From: an uncultured Croceitalea sp.
GTDB taxonomy: Bacteria > Bacteroidota > Bacteroidia > Flavobacteriales > Flavobacteriaceae
Assembly: GCA_947495075.1 (NCBI GenBank)
Contig: CANLXH010000002.1
Span: 1,178,001 to 1,242,000, forward strand
DNA: 64,000 bases
Reading direction: 5' to 3'
Made by a program: the position numbers and the translations under genes. Within the stretch, counting starts at the first letter, position 1; each line of letters begins with the position of its first letter. The notes under the pieces were generated by a model. That model saw only the letters and a list, made by a program, of their open reading frames with translations, searched no databases and was not told the DNA's origin. Positions 35,351-44,757 of the stretch are shown here, piece after piece.

Positions 35351-35721
35351 ATCGCTTCTAAAACTTTGTTCTTATCTAGAATTTCAAAAAACGGATTGAG
35401 TAGTTTTTCATATCCAGCGGTCAATGAGTAATAAATCGTTTGGGCTTCTCTATCGGTTTCTAATAGATTTCGGTCTTTCATTTTTCTCAAATGCTGGGAA
35501 ATGGCCGAAATATTCATTCCAAGAATATCACTTAAATCACAAACGCAAAGCCTATCTTCTTCAAAGAGTAGGTATAGTATTTTAAGTCTTACGCTATTCC
35601 CAACTAATGAAAGTCCATTCGCTAAATAATCAAAAGATTCACTTAGTTCTGAAACTGTCTCTTTGCAACGATTAATTTGTTCTAAATCGGCTTGTTGTCT
35701 TATGCAAGAATTATTTTCCAT
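35347..35721 (-). CDS. ArsR/SmtB-family metal-responsive repressor
   Basis: 124 aa. The winged helix (SVRLKILYLLFEEDRLCVCD, LGMNISAISQHLRKMKDRNL, REAQTIYYSL) contains the CVCDL box, the usual thiolate metal site in ArsR-type sensors, plus cysteines near the N-terminus (CIRQQ, INRCKE). It is the first gene of the mer-like operon and should repress it until mercury or another thiophilic metal is bound. Confidence 0.9.
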   Translation of the reverse strand: MENNSCIRQQADLEQINRCKETVSELSESFDYLANGLSLVGNSVRLKILYLLFEEDRLCVCDLSDILGMNISAISQHLRKMKDRNLLETDREAQTIYYSLTAGYEKLLNPFFEILDKNKVLEAI

Positions 35722-35814
35722 TGAACAAAGTTACATTAATTTCTTATTTAAGCAAATACTAAAATAGAATATTTGAATTGGTTTTAGTGAATTGGCGAGG
35801 ACAAGAGCAAATAA

Positions 35815-36999
35815 TCAAATACGCTCTAATTGAGCCAACATTATTTCCATTCTTCTTATTAAATCATCATACGTGAAAATATCTATGATATTTTTATACT
35901 TCCTCTTGATAATCTCAAAATCTGAAAGTTGACTTTCAGTTAGCTTATTATCTCTTCCCATAATAATCAATCCATTTGGATTAGTAATTTTAATTTTTAC
36001 ATTTGATGGCAACTGGTCTTTGTATTTTTCAGTTAACTTTTTTTCGCCAATTGCACCAGTTTTATTTAAGTAGAATATGTATTTCTCAATTTGCATTATC
36101 GTCCCGGATAAATCTCTATTAGGAATGTGATTGTCTCTGTAAGGATTGGCAGATACTATATTCTTATCAAAAGGGATTTTAATTTCAACAATATCAAGAT
36201 TCCCCATAAAGTCAATTAATCCATAATCTAATCTTCTAGTTTTATTATTATAAATATCTTTAAACTTTACTTCGTCAAATACGGCAATATACTTGGGAAA
36301 GAGTAATAATATTATTTCGATTATCTCAGCCTGCCATTGATGTTCCGTATACTTTACCTCGTTAGAAAGCATTTCTTTTAGTTTCTCTAAAAGCGTTTGA
36401 TATTTTATAATATCAGCTTCTCTAAAAGTTTTTCTTAAGTTGCTACCATAAGTCGGTGTTTTCTTGTTTAGATAGTTTTGATAAGACTCTTCTTTATCTG
36501 AAATATGGTCAAAATAATTCTTTAGGATTGAAGTAACTTTTGCCTGACGATAGAGGCTAATTTCGTGGGTAGTAGGGAAAATTTTAATTAGATTCTCGAA
36601 CTCTTCAATTGGTAATATTGTCTCTTTTGAGCCACCAATATAAATATCTTCTTGTAAATGCCTATCTATTTGCAGTAGAAGCGAGGACTTGGATTTTACA
36701 AAAAAATAATCAAGATTTATATCCAAGGATTTATGAAAGAAGAAAGTATTATTAAGTCCTAAAACTTCTCTATAGACACCATAATAGTTGTCCATCAATT
36801 CCCCAATCTCAAAAAAGTACTCAGATTCTTCAAATTCATTTTCAACCCTTTTAAGAAGAGATTTACTTCCAACATTAAAAATGTGCTTGATTTTAAAAGG
36901 AATTAGTGTTTCCAGTTTCTTATCTAACCATTCCGTAGGTTCATAATCGGAATAGTATTTTAATACAAGTTTTGAATCTATTTTTTCTATCTCTACCAA
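35815..36999 (-). CDS. Shedu-type (DUF4263) defence nuclease
   Basis: 394 aa. The C-terminal half begins with EHQWQAEIIEIILLLFPKYI (219-238), then RRLDYGLIDFMGNLDIVEIK, giving D258, E272 and K274: the D...ExK pattern of the PD-(D/E)XK fold in SduA/DUF4263 proteins. The N-terminal ~190 residues are a sensing region with no clear match. Shedu proteins are single-gene phage-defence nucleases. Here the gene is 27 bp downstream of jetD on the same strand, as if it were a fifth gene of the Wadjet operon; most known Shedu genes stand alone, so the link is of interest. Confidence 0.8.
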   Translation of the reverse strand: MVEIEKIDSKLVLKYYSDYEPTEWLDKKLETLIPFKIKHIFNVGSKSLLKRVENEFEESEYFFEIGELMDNYYGVYREVLGLNNTFFFHKSLDINLDYFFVKSKSSLLLQIDRHLQEDIYIGGSKETILPIEEFENLIKIFPTTHEISLYRQAKVTSILKNYFDHISDKEESYQNYLNKKTPTYGSNLRKTFREADIIKYQTLLEKLKEMLSNEVKYTEHQWQAEIIEIILLLFPKYIAVFDEVKFKDIYNNKTRRLDYGLIDFMGNLDIVEIKIPFDKNIVSANPYRDNHIPNRDLSGTIMQIEKYIFYLNKTGAIGEKKLTEKYKDQLPSNVKIKITNPNGLIIMGRDNKLTESQLSDFEIIKRKYKNIIDIFTYDDLIRRMEIMLAQLERI

Positions 37000-37026
37000 A
37001 TCTCAATATTTATAGGTTTTTTTAAT

Positions 37027-37974
37027 TCAATTTATCTCAGAAAGAAGCTCAATCAAGTCCATCGACTCTTCCTCTACCCAAATATCATCTTGAATTAAAC
37101 TGTTGATTATTTCTTGTTGTTGCGTAGAAAAGTCCTCAATTTTTAATCCTGAAAATTCCTTTTTGCGCCATTTACTTTTATGATGTGGCGAATTTACAGG
37201 TAGTGCATCATCTAATGAAGTAGGTTCAATTAATGTTATTTCTTTTCCTTTTTCTTTAAAGATGTCTTTTATTCTCGAAAAAATAGATAGTCCGTGATGG
37301 TCCCAATCGCAAAAGTAAAATAGAGGTAATTCTATTTTTTTGTCAGGAATATCTTTTAAAGGATTGGTATTGTTACCACCTACATACCATAATTCTATAT
37401 TATTCTGTTTGTATTCGTAGGGTACTTTTAAGCATGCTATATTTTCGCAAATAACAACCAACTTAGGATTTTCACAATCTACTACGAATCGCCATTGTGC
37501 ATTCTTCGGGTCTTTCTCTGGGAACTCATCAATTTCCAGAAGCTGTAATACTGCATTGCGTAAACTGGGCTTATTTGTTAAATATTTTGCCCCTTTCCCT
37601 TTAAAAACTCTCGCTGAGAAAGTATATTCCGTTGTAAGATTTTTTTTAAGTTGGTCTTTCTGATAATAAATAAAAGCTAAACTTTTTAAGTCATCCTCAT
37701 TATAGGTTTTGTGTGCGTTACTCTCTAATCCAGCTTTTTCAAAGAAGTTGGAATAATACTCGAAATAGTCCAAAAATTCTTTTTCATAATATACCTTAAA
37801 GCCATATTTGGCTTCCAAAATATTAGGGTTACCCATCTTGGGCTTTATCAACTTTTTTTGCTTCATTAGTATTTGTTTAATAAAGCTATTGTTGCTAATC
37901 TTCAAGTTGGTCTTTTCGTTTTTATATAGTTGGTTAAGACCAATCAGATATTTCCATTCAACATCTTTTTTCAT
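37027..37974 (-). CDS. jetD: Wadjet nuclease JetD (MksG), Toprim-type
   Basis: 315 aa. The C-terminal Toprim domain has VICEN with E177, the glycine pair WYVGG (196-200), and FCDWDHHGLSIFSRI with D223 and D225, the DxD pair; the metal-binding set is complete. The N-terminal part (about 1-165) is the arm domain. JetD cuts DNA that the SMC complex has loop-extruded to completion, which destroys small circular plasmids. The gene follows jetC after 29 bp, the standard order. Confidence 0.88.
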   Translation of the reverse strand: MKKDVEWKYLIGLNQLYKNEKTNLKISNNSFIKQILMKQKKLIKPKMGNPNILEAKYGFKVYYEKEFLDYFEYYSNFFEKAGLESNAHKTYNEDDLKSLAFIYYQKDQLKKNLTTEYTFSARVFKGKGAKYLTNKPSLRNAVLQLLEIDEFPEKDPKNAQWRFVVDCENPKLVVICENIACLKVPYEYKQNNIELWYVGGNNTNPLKDIPDKKIELPLFYFCDWDHHGLSIFSRIKDIFKEKGKEITLIEPTSLDDALPVNSPHHKSKWRKKEFSGLKIEDFSTQQQEIINSLIQDDIWVEEESMDLIELLSEIN

Positions 37975-38003
37975 TCTGATTTTACATATTGGTGTTTTAC
38001 GTC

Positions 38004-41000
38004 TTAATTATTATTGTTCTCAAAATCCCCAAATATTGGAACCGGTTCATAATTTACCTTATCAGATTCTTCTAAGTTATTATGAAGCAAATAGATATAT
38101 TGGTTCAACATATCTACTTTATATGGCTGTATTGATAACGATATAATCTGGTAATCATTTGCCTTAGCAATGTCGTAAAGCATATCAAAATTACTTCCTA
38201 GTCCTGCTGCTTCGTCAATGGGCATAAACCTAATTCCATCCCTTACTTTATCTTTAGCACCTCTATTAATTAATGAGAGTCTAGCAATACACAAAAGGGC
38301 AATTGCTGCATAGGTTTGGCTTGTGCTTCCTGGATTAGTTTTTCCGTGTAAGGATTGAATGGTAAAGTTTAATCCATAATATGATTTTGGATTAAGTAAT
38401 TCTAAAACTTTAGGTTTTAGATTTCTAGAACCACCGCATCTATAAAAAGCTTCCTGCATTTTCTCTTCTAAAGACGTGTACTTTTCCAATTCGTTTGAAA
38501 CACCTTGTAAATCATTGAATAAATTATTCTCACTAGACACTCTAATATCTTCGCGTATTTTATCAATAAAGTCTTCCATCCAGCCTCTAGGATAACTGTT
38601 TTCAAAATTGATGGACAGTTTTGCCCTGTGACCGCCAGTAATCGTCTTATCGTCTGCATCAATGAAATCCCTAATTTTTCTTGAGTAATATATCTGTTCG
38701 CTTACCTCAGTATTGACCTTATCAACGATGCTCGTTAACTTTTGCAGCTTTCTAATATTCAGTTTTTTATTCTTGATGTTGATGTCGTCAAGCAACTTTT
38801 TAATACGTGGGATGATTTCATCATCTTCTAAATCCTTTTCCGAAAAAATCTCTGGTGGTAGAATTTCTGAGCATATCTGTTTAAAATCATCTGTTTCTAA
38901 ATAGCGATTGGCTTTTTCTTTCAAAAATTCCTTTATGACTAAAACATATTTATGATTGTATTGTCTTTGGCATTCTGAATTAATTGCATCTTTTGCATCT
39001 AATGCTTCTGCGGTAACTTCACTCTCATCCGTATTAATTTCTGAAATAACTTTTGGGTGTACATCAACTAATTTTTGCAAATCCGCTTTAAAGACATCTA
39101 TTGCTTTATCTTCAAATTTTAAATCTTCAATAGCAATTTCATTTTTTGACTCTTTGTGTAGGGTAGTAATAAAAGCATCATAGAAACTCTTTTGTTCATT
39201 AAGTGTTGTTTTTACACTCTCAAAGCCATCCGTGTCTTTTGTCCGATAATTATACTTTGTGGTCAATTTCCTGACATCATCATCGATTTCAGGAATTGAA
39301 ATCGTTTTCAGACTTGTTCCTAATCCTTTAATTATAGAAGAATTTTCAGAACGCTTTTTGTCTATTTTCTTGTAGGTCTTGTTTGCCTTTTTGAGTCCAT
39401 CATCTATCTTTTCGTCTTCATCAAGTAATTTCAAATAACGTTTTACTTCATCCGCTGTTTCCTCATACAACTCGTGCTTATCGAACTTAGAATTGGCATC
39501 TTTTAATTCCCAAGACAAAAGGTACGCTGATGGGTTATCCAGCTTATTTAGCAATCCTTTTAAAATCGTCCAGTTCCTAAATTCTTTTTCTAAATCCTTG
39601 ATATCATTGTCCAAAGTTGCCTTTTGATTTGAAAAATATTCCTTGATTTTATCTGAGTTACCAGTATCAAATATTGGTTCTGGTACATAAGGAATATACT
39701 CACGAACACCACCTAAATCCAACCAAAATCCATCATCTTCATCTTTTGTGACCTGCAGATTTTCAATCAACAATTTTGGGTCTGGAATATACCTTGACTT
39801 TATCCCATTTATAGGTTCTTTGGTGGTAATATTATCGTTTTGATATTTGTGTACTACACTTTCCTCTTTAGGGCTCAATCCTCTTTTAAGATTTAACGCC
39901 CAATGCGCAAGTGATGAAGTATCATCTAAATTATTGAGGACCTTTAGTTTCTTTTTCTCTTCGAGTGACTTCTCGATTGCATTGACTGTTTCTGCTATAT
40001 TCAACAATGAATCCTTGTTGAGTTTATTATTTTTTCCAAAGAAACTGTAAATACCACTGTCTTTTAAAAGTGACTTAAACTCTTCTATTCGCTCAATGTC
40101 CTGTTTATTTTTATGATAGTTTCGATAATGTTCTAACAGTTCCTTACCCGTCTTTTCAAAGTGTTGCATCCAAGAAAAATACTTTTTCAAGTCATTGCTT
40201 TTTCCTAGCCATAACATTCTTGCCGCAGAAGCTTTATCAAATTCTTCGTCTAAAGCAGGTATATTCAATTTCAGTTCTTCAACTTTAGTCTCGGCAAAAT
40301 TTTTAAGCCCAATTAAGATGTTTCGATTATTGAAAAAGGAATTTAACCTTTGTACCATTTTCACATTAGACTTTTCAATCTGCTGATTTAAGTAGTGAAA
40401 TTTTGTGTTTGAAAAATCGCTTTGAGCCTCGTCTCTATCCTTTTTTAAACTAAGAAGTTCTTGTAGTTCTGTTTGCTTATGTGTTAACCTATCAATCTCA
40501 TCTCTATTAGATTCAAACTGACGTATATCGCCACTCAATTCTTCAACAGCCTTATCAAAATCTAGCTTAAGCTCTTTTTCCTTATCGTTTCCAAAGAGAA
40601 ATTCCTGAATTTTCTCGCTTTTTTTTATATCCAATGATTCTCTGGAAAAAGCCTGAATAATTTTAGCATAGCTTTTTAAAGATTCTTGATTAATAGATAA
40701 GTCAACCGGAATAATATAATTTTCAAATAATAGCTTGTGAAACTTATCTAATCTTGTCCAAGATTCACATACATATCCTTTAGTATCGAATATGTGATTT
40801 TTTAAATCCTCTATTGGCAAGATGCTGTTGTCCTTTAGAAAATCTGAGAAACCAAGGGCTTTACCAAATGGAAGTAATTCATCTTCTGGCTCAAAATTTT
40901 CGCCTTGTTGAATAATGAAAGAGTGTGAGCTTCCTGTACTTTCAAGGTATATGCCTATGGCTACAAAGGCATCTTTGCCAAGTTCTACATTAATAAAGGC

Positions 41001-41255
41001 GTAACCCATATCTGTTCCTTTGCCACCAGTCCTTAATACCATTGTTTTGGGTTTCCTTGGCTCGCTACTATCTGTAGGTGAATGAAATGCAGCAGAACCA
41101 ACAAAAATGAGTTGTAGAATATCTGCAATCATACTTTTGCCAGAACCACCCTCGCCAACAAAGTCGGTTCTAAATGGGTTGAAATCATAATCAAATGATT
41201 GATGATGCACGATGCCCAGAGTGGATAATCTTTTTATTCTAGGGTATCTTTTCAT
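38004..41255 (-). CDS. jetC: Wadjet SMC-like ATPase JetC (MksB)
   Basis: 1083 aa. Walker A GEGGSGKS at 34-41 follows FRTDFV; a long coiled-coil of about 800 residues has central hinge-like segments (TKDEDDGFWLDLGGVREYIP); the C-terminal head has RCGGSRNLKPKVLELL, an ABC signature region (HGKTNPGSTSQTYAAIALLC) and Walker B IRFMPIDEAAGLGSN. It is the motor that extrudes DNA loops in the JetABC condensin-like complex. The start overlaps the jetB stop (ATGA type). The protein is complete. Confidence 0.9.
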   Translation of the reverse strand: MKRYPRIKRLSTLGIVHHQSFDYDFNPFRTDFVGEGGSGKSMIADILQLIFVGSAAFHSPTDSSEPRKPKTMVLRTGGKGTDMGYAFINVELGKDAFVAIGIYLESTGSSHSFIIQQGENFEPEDELLPFGKALGFSDFLKDNSILPIEDLKNHIFDTKGYVCESWTRLDKFHKLLFENYIIPVDLSINQESLKSYAKIIQAFSRESLDIKKSEKIQEFLFGNDKEKELKLDFDKAVEELSGDIRQFESNRDEIDRLTHKQTELQELLSLKKDRDEAQSDFSNTKFHYLNQQIEKSNVKMVQRLNSFFNNRNILIGLKNFAETKVEELKLNIPALDEEFDKASAARMLWLGKSNDLKKYFSWMQHFEKTGKELLEHYRNYHKNKQDIERIEEFKSLLKDSGIYSFFGKNNKLNKDSLLNIAETVNAIEKSLEEKKKLKVLNNLDDTSSLAHWALNLKRGLSPKEESVVHKYQNDNITTKEPINGIKSRYIPDPKLLIENLQVTKDEDDGFWLDLGGVREYIPYVPEPIFDTGNSDKIKEYFSNQKATLDNDIKDLEKEFRNWTILKGLLNKLDNPSAYLLSWELKDANSKFDKHELYEETADEVKRYLKLLDEDEKIDDGLKKANKTYKKIDKKRSENSSIIKGLGTSLKTISIPEIDDDVRKLTTKYNYRTKDTDGFESVKTTLNEQKSFYDAFITTLHKESKNEIAIEDLKFEDKAIDVFKADLQKLVDVHPKVISEINTDESEVTAEALDAKDAINSECQRQYNHKYVLVIKEFLKEKANRYLETDDFKQICSEILPPEIFSEKDLEDDEIIPRIKKLLDDINIKNKKLNIRKLQKLTSIVDKVNTEVSEQIYYSRKIRDFIDADDKTITGGHRAKLSINFENSYPRGWMEDFIDKIREDIRVSSENNLFNDLQGVSNELEKYTSLEEKMQEAFYRCGGSRNLKPKVLELLNPKSYYGLNFTIQSLHGKTNPGSTSQTYAAIALLCIARLSLINRGAKDKVRDGIRFMPIDEAAGLGSNFDMLYDIAKANDYQIISLSIQPYKVDMLNQYIYLLHNNLEESDKVNYEPVPIFGDFENNNN

Positions 41256-41899
41256 TTCAATTCATTTAGGGTTTCGTCTATATTGTTTATATGGTCTTCG
41301 TGTATGGCAATCAATCTATCAAAAGCTGGCAATAAGTCGAACTCGTCATCATTTAATGTTACCCAACCTATTTTTTTGAATTCTCTAAGTGCAGATTCTA
41401 CAGTTGAATCTATGGCATCATCGTTTAAATTTCCAGGGTTGGTATTTCTCGATTTTGCAATCAATCTATAAATACCTGGCTTTAAATCTTCATAATCAGT
41501 TCTAATCTTCTTTTGCAAGTCTTTTACAGAAACAACATCTATTTGATTATCTATGAAAAAAATCTTGTAAATAACGAAGCCGATTATAACGTGCTCACTC
41601 TTCATATGATATCTATGTCCCGCATCTATTTGACCTCTTGTATTACCTATAAAATCTAAAAAGTAATACCCTCTTGTTTCTGTTCCACCAAAAGTCAATT
41701 CAACATTGAATAAAGACTGGTAGTATGCTTTTAAGCTATCTATATTAGAATAGATATAGTTGTAGAATCTTGCTTGACTTCCTTCCCTTTGAAAATGAAC
41801 GCCATCTTTCAACATATAGTCCAAAGAGGCAAATAATTCTTCTGTGTCAGGATGGTCTAAAAATTGTACCCTTATATCTTTTGTATACTCATTTTCCAT
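41252..41899 (-). CDS. jetB: Wadjet subunit JetB (MksE/MukE-like)
   Basis: 215 aa. A small winged-helix protein between the kleisin and the SMC gene, overlapping both (28 bp with jetA, 4 bp with jetC). Its sequence (FASLDYMLKDGVHFQREGSQ, RFYNYIYSNIDSLKAYYQSLF) and the end (KKIGWVTLNDDEFDLLPAFD) fit the MukE/DUF4194-type KITE protein that dimerises and binds the kleisin. The call rests on context as much as on sequence. Confidence 0.82.
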   Translation of the reverse strand: MENEYTKDIRVQFLDHPDTEELFASLDYMLKDGVHFQREGSQARFYNYIYSNIDSLKAYYQSLFNVELTFGGTETRGYYFLDFIGNTRGQIDAGHRYHMKSEHVIIGFVIYKIFFIDNQIDVVSVKDLQKKIRTDYEDLKPGIYRLIAKSRNTNPGNLNDDAIDSTVESALREFKKIGWVTLNDDEFDLLPAFDRLIAIHEDHINNIDETLNELK

Positions 41900-43194
41900 A
41901 AACTTATATGCTCTATTTTGCTATTGGTCTGTTTGGTTTTATTCATTTTGAAATCAAAACTTTTTGATTTACGTGCTTGTTGTATTGAGCTATAGATTGC
42001 ACTTACAGCTATCTGTCCATCATTTGTTTCTTCCATAATCTTGAAAAATGTTTCGGACAAATCGATGCTGCCCCTTAGTTCTATTTCGGCAATGATGTGT
42101 TGTTCCCATTTTCTAATCAAATCCTGTTGAGTGAGCACCTTTAAAATACTTTGCGTATTTTCCTCAATCTTCACTTCGTTTGATTTATAGGAAACTCTCT
42201 TTTTGGGTTTAGAAGGGAATAATTCTCTTTCTCTCTCAACTATGGTGAAATTAGGTGTGTCTATATGTAAAATTGGATTTTCGACCACCTTTGGAAGAAG
42301 GGTTTCCTTTTTGCTGGTAATGGTACTTTTATCCAATAGGAAGTGCAGAAATTTTTCAATTTTACTGTTGAACTGAGGTCTATTTAAAATAGAGAACAAA
42401 TGCCTAATCTTTGGCTGAATTCTATCGAGTTTTCCATCGATAGAATCTAGTCTTTCGTTGAGATATTTGATAAAGAAGTGAACGTCTGCAATTAAATCGT
42501 CTGCTTCAGAATCTGTATCGTCTCGTTTTTCTAGAATTGAGCGTATCACTTTAGTTTCAGAATAGGCTGCTGCTAATTCTCTACTTTGGTCTTGTGCTCT
42601 ATCTAGATTGCTTTCTACTTCACGTAAAAGGTCAATAAATTTCTTATCGGAATTAGTGGTATTATTTTTAAGCTTATTTACAGATTCAATAATTTGTCTA
42701 TCTAAAAAATCCACCTGTTCTCTCAGGTCGGGCTCATATTTTTTGAACTCAGATTTGAGCCAAAACTTTAAATCTTCTAAGGATTCTCTTTGTTTTAATG
42801 AAGCAGTAAGAAGGCTACATATTTTCTCTATATGTGTAGGACTGAAGTTACCCTTTAAAGTTTCTTTTGCATAAGCATAGAACCTATGTGCATAATCCTT
42901 AAAATAATATTTCTGCGTTTCTTGATTATAGTCTAAAAAATATTCCTGAAGGTCCTTTATATGTTCGCTATAAATCTCTTTAGGATATCTTTCGTTTGGT
43001 TTGGTTATCTGGGCAAAAGCATTGTGAAGGTCTTTTTCGACAAACTTTCCGTCAGGTAAAGATTTGTCTTTAATTTTCTCAAATAAAACCATAACGGCCA
43101 ACCCAACTTCCTTCTTTGGGAAGAGTAGTTGGTAAACACCTGGTTCCTTAATCTCTTTTACAAAATCAAAATTTATTTTATTATTCTCGTTCAA
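41872..43194 (-). CDS. jetA: Wadjet kleisin JetA (MksF-like)
   Basis: 440 aa. The N-terminal winged helix (KEIKEPGVYQLLFPKKEVGL) is followed by helical bundles (DFLDRQIIESVNKL; ESNLDRAQDQSRELAAAYSE) and a C-terminal winged region (IELRGSIDLSETFFKIMEET). It links the two SMC heads and carries JetB. First gene of the minus-strand operon jetA-B-C-D-Shedu (43194 to 35815). The Wadjet subtype cannot be set from sequence reading. Confidence 0.83.
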   Translation of the reverse strand: MNENNKINFDFVKEIKEPGVYQLLFPKKEVGLAVMVLFEKIKDKSLPDGKFVEKDLHNAFAQITKPNERYPKEIYSEHIKDLQEYFLDYNQETQKYYFKDYAHRFYAYAKETLKGNFSPTHIEKICSLLTASLKQRESLEDLKFWLKSEFKKYEPDLREQVDFLDRQIIESVNKLKNNTTNSDKKFIDLLREVESNLDRAQDQSRELAAAYSETKVIRSILEKRDDTDSEADDLIADVHFFIKYLNERLDSIDGKLDRIQPKIRHLFSILNRPQFNSKIEKFLHFLLDKSTITSKKETLLPKVVENPILHIDTPNFTIVERERELFPSKPKKRVSYKSNEVKIEENTQSILKVLTQQDLIRKWEQHIIAEIELRGSIDLSETFFKIMEETNDGQIAVSAIYSSIQQARKSKSFDFKMNKTKQTNSKIEHISLWKMSIQKI

Positions 43195-43368
43195 TTCTTA
43201 TACTTCATCCATTTTAAGGGAAAAATCTCATAAAGATAATTAAATGATTTTTCCTTTATTTACGGTTATCCACATTTCTAATAAACAATAGCTTTATTTC
43301 TGAAAACAAACAGCTTACTGTTGATTTAATGCATAGAATTACTTCTTTAAATAGTTCTTTCATTTTTT

Positions 43369-43995
43369 CTATTTTATTGATTTATATATTGTACGTGCAA
43401 GAATTTTAGTTCTTTTCAAATTTGATAAGTATGCATTTTCATCTGTATTACTCAAAAACCCCAATTCCAAAAGCAAAGAAGAGCAATAACCAATCGTTTC
43501 CTTCAGCACTTGAAAGTTCGCAAACTTCACGCCCCTACTTTCAAAACCTACTCTCTTATTAAGGCCTGTTTGTAATTGAAAAGCAAGCCAAGTAGAATCA
43601 TCAGAATGCCGTGTAATAGTGTTAGCCACATATACTTCAATTCCTCTTGCATTAGCATTATCCGAATGATTACAATGCAAAGACAAAAACAAATCGGCAT
43701 TCAGTGCCTTGGCCAGCTTCGTTCTGTCAGATAGCGAAATGAGTGTATCATTATATCTGGTTAAATAAATGTCCAGAGGCTTATCCAATTCATTATTTAG
43801 CTTCAAAATGGCATTCGCAATATTCAATACAATATCCTTTTCTTGGATGCCATTTATGCCAATTGCACCAGAATCTTTTCCACCGTGACCAACGTCAATA
43901 ATTATTCTTTTTTGAGACGCAGTTTCCTGTCCAAAAACGATACACATTTTTAGAACCAAAATCACAAAACTGACGTTTTTGAGCACTTTTTTCAT
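43369..43995 (-). CDS. N-acetylmuramoyl-L-alanine amidase (Amidase_3)
   Basis: 208 aa from ATG 43995 (an upstream TTG at 44016 is less likely). Signal peptide SFVILVLKMCIVFGQ, then IIIDVGHGGKDSGAIG with zinc ligand H37, E52, ADLFLSLHCNHSDNANARG with the second His, and LLLELGFLSN with the catalytic Glu: an intact Amidase_3 enzyme. It cleaves the amide bond between sugar and peptide in peptidoglycan, opening the wall for the conjugation channel. Divergent from traE. Confidence 0.93.
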   Translation of the reverse strand: MKKVLKNVSFVILVLKMCIVFGQETASQKRIIIDVGHGGKDSGAIGINGIQEKDIVLNIANAILKLNNELDKPLDIYLTRYNDTLISLSDRTKLAKALNADLFLSLHCNHSDNANARGIEVYVANTITRHSDDSTWLAFQLQTGLNKRVGFESRGVKFANFQVLKETIGYCSSLLLELGFLSNTDENAYLSNLKRTKILARTIYKSIK

Positions 43996-44184
43996 TTTCA
44001 ATTTTCGGGTTATCAACAGCTTTCCTTCAAAAACTCATAGAATTTGATGCCAAATAATAGCAATTAAAATCAATTGATTTCAAATAATATTTTATTCACA
44101 AATATTTGATTTTCAGTTATTTATGTACAAATATATGTAAATTTCAGAAAGAGAAAATGAATAAAAAATCTAAACAGTTTTATT

Positions 44185-44472
44185 ATGAAAAAATCAATCT
44201 ACTTGGCAACTTTTTTATCGTTGCTCTCAACATCACTTTTTGCACAAATTGGTGGCATTGAAGATTCCGTTAACGATGTGGGCGATACCATACGTACCAT
44301 TTTTCCAATCTTACTTGGTGTCATTTTTTTAGTTGGCTTCTTATTTAATGCAGGTCATTTCTTTGGGGAAAACGCAGACCTTAAAAAAGGAATTACTAGA
44401 GTGCTTGTGTTTGTTTTGATTGCTGGCGCAGTTGTTGGCATCTTCACATACTTAATAGGAATCGTAGTTTAA
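44185..44472 (+). CDS. traE: TraE (DUF4134) conjugation protein
   Basis: 95 aa. Signal peptide (LATFLSLLSTSLFAQ), then a helical hairpin (GDTIRTIFPILLGVIFLVGF and VLVFVLIAGAVVGIFTYLIG) in the VirB2/pilin-like manner of the DUF4134 family. First gene of the plus-strand tra operon; the next start follows directly. Confidence 0.9.
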   Translation: MKKSIYLATFLSLLSTSLFAQIGGIEDSVNDVGDTIRTIFPILLGVIFLVGFLFNAGHFFGENADLKKGITRVLVFVLIAGAVVGIFTYLIGIVV

Positions 44473-44757
44473 ATGAAACGCTTCGAGGTCTATAAAAACA
44501 TTAGGAAAAGGGCGGTCATTTTTGGACTGCCTATTTCCCTGTTTGCTCTGATGATGGTTTCTATTTTGGCTTCGCTGCTCATCATAATCTTCTCTTTCAG
44601 CTTCGGGATAATAATTGGAATACTCGTTTTCAATGCTGCCTTATACGTAGCCTTAACGAGAATAACACATAACCCGCAAATTTTTCAGATGGCTAAGGCT
44701 TTTCCGAAGATAATAAGTAACAAAAGAAACTCAGGCTTTGATTATGAACAAGATTAA
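44473..44757 (+). CDS. traF: TraF (DUF4133) conjugation protein
   Basis: 94 aa, with two membrane helices (FGLPISLFALMMVSILASLL, FGIIIGILVFNAALYVAL), the VirB3-like DUF4133 family. Starts immediately after traE and overlaps the traG start at 44744. Confidence 0.9.
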   Translation: MKRFEVYKNIRKRAVIFGLPISLFALMMVSILASLLIIIFSFSFGIIIGILVFNAALYVALTRITHNPQIFQMAKAFPKIISNKRNSGFDYEQD

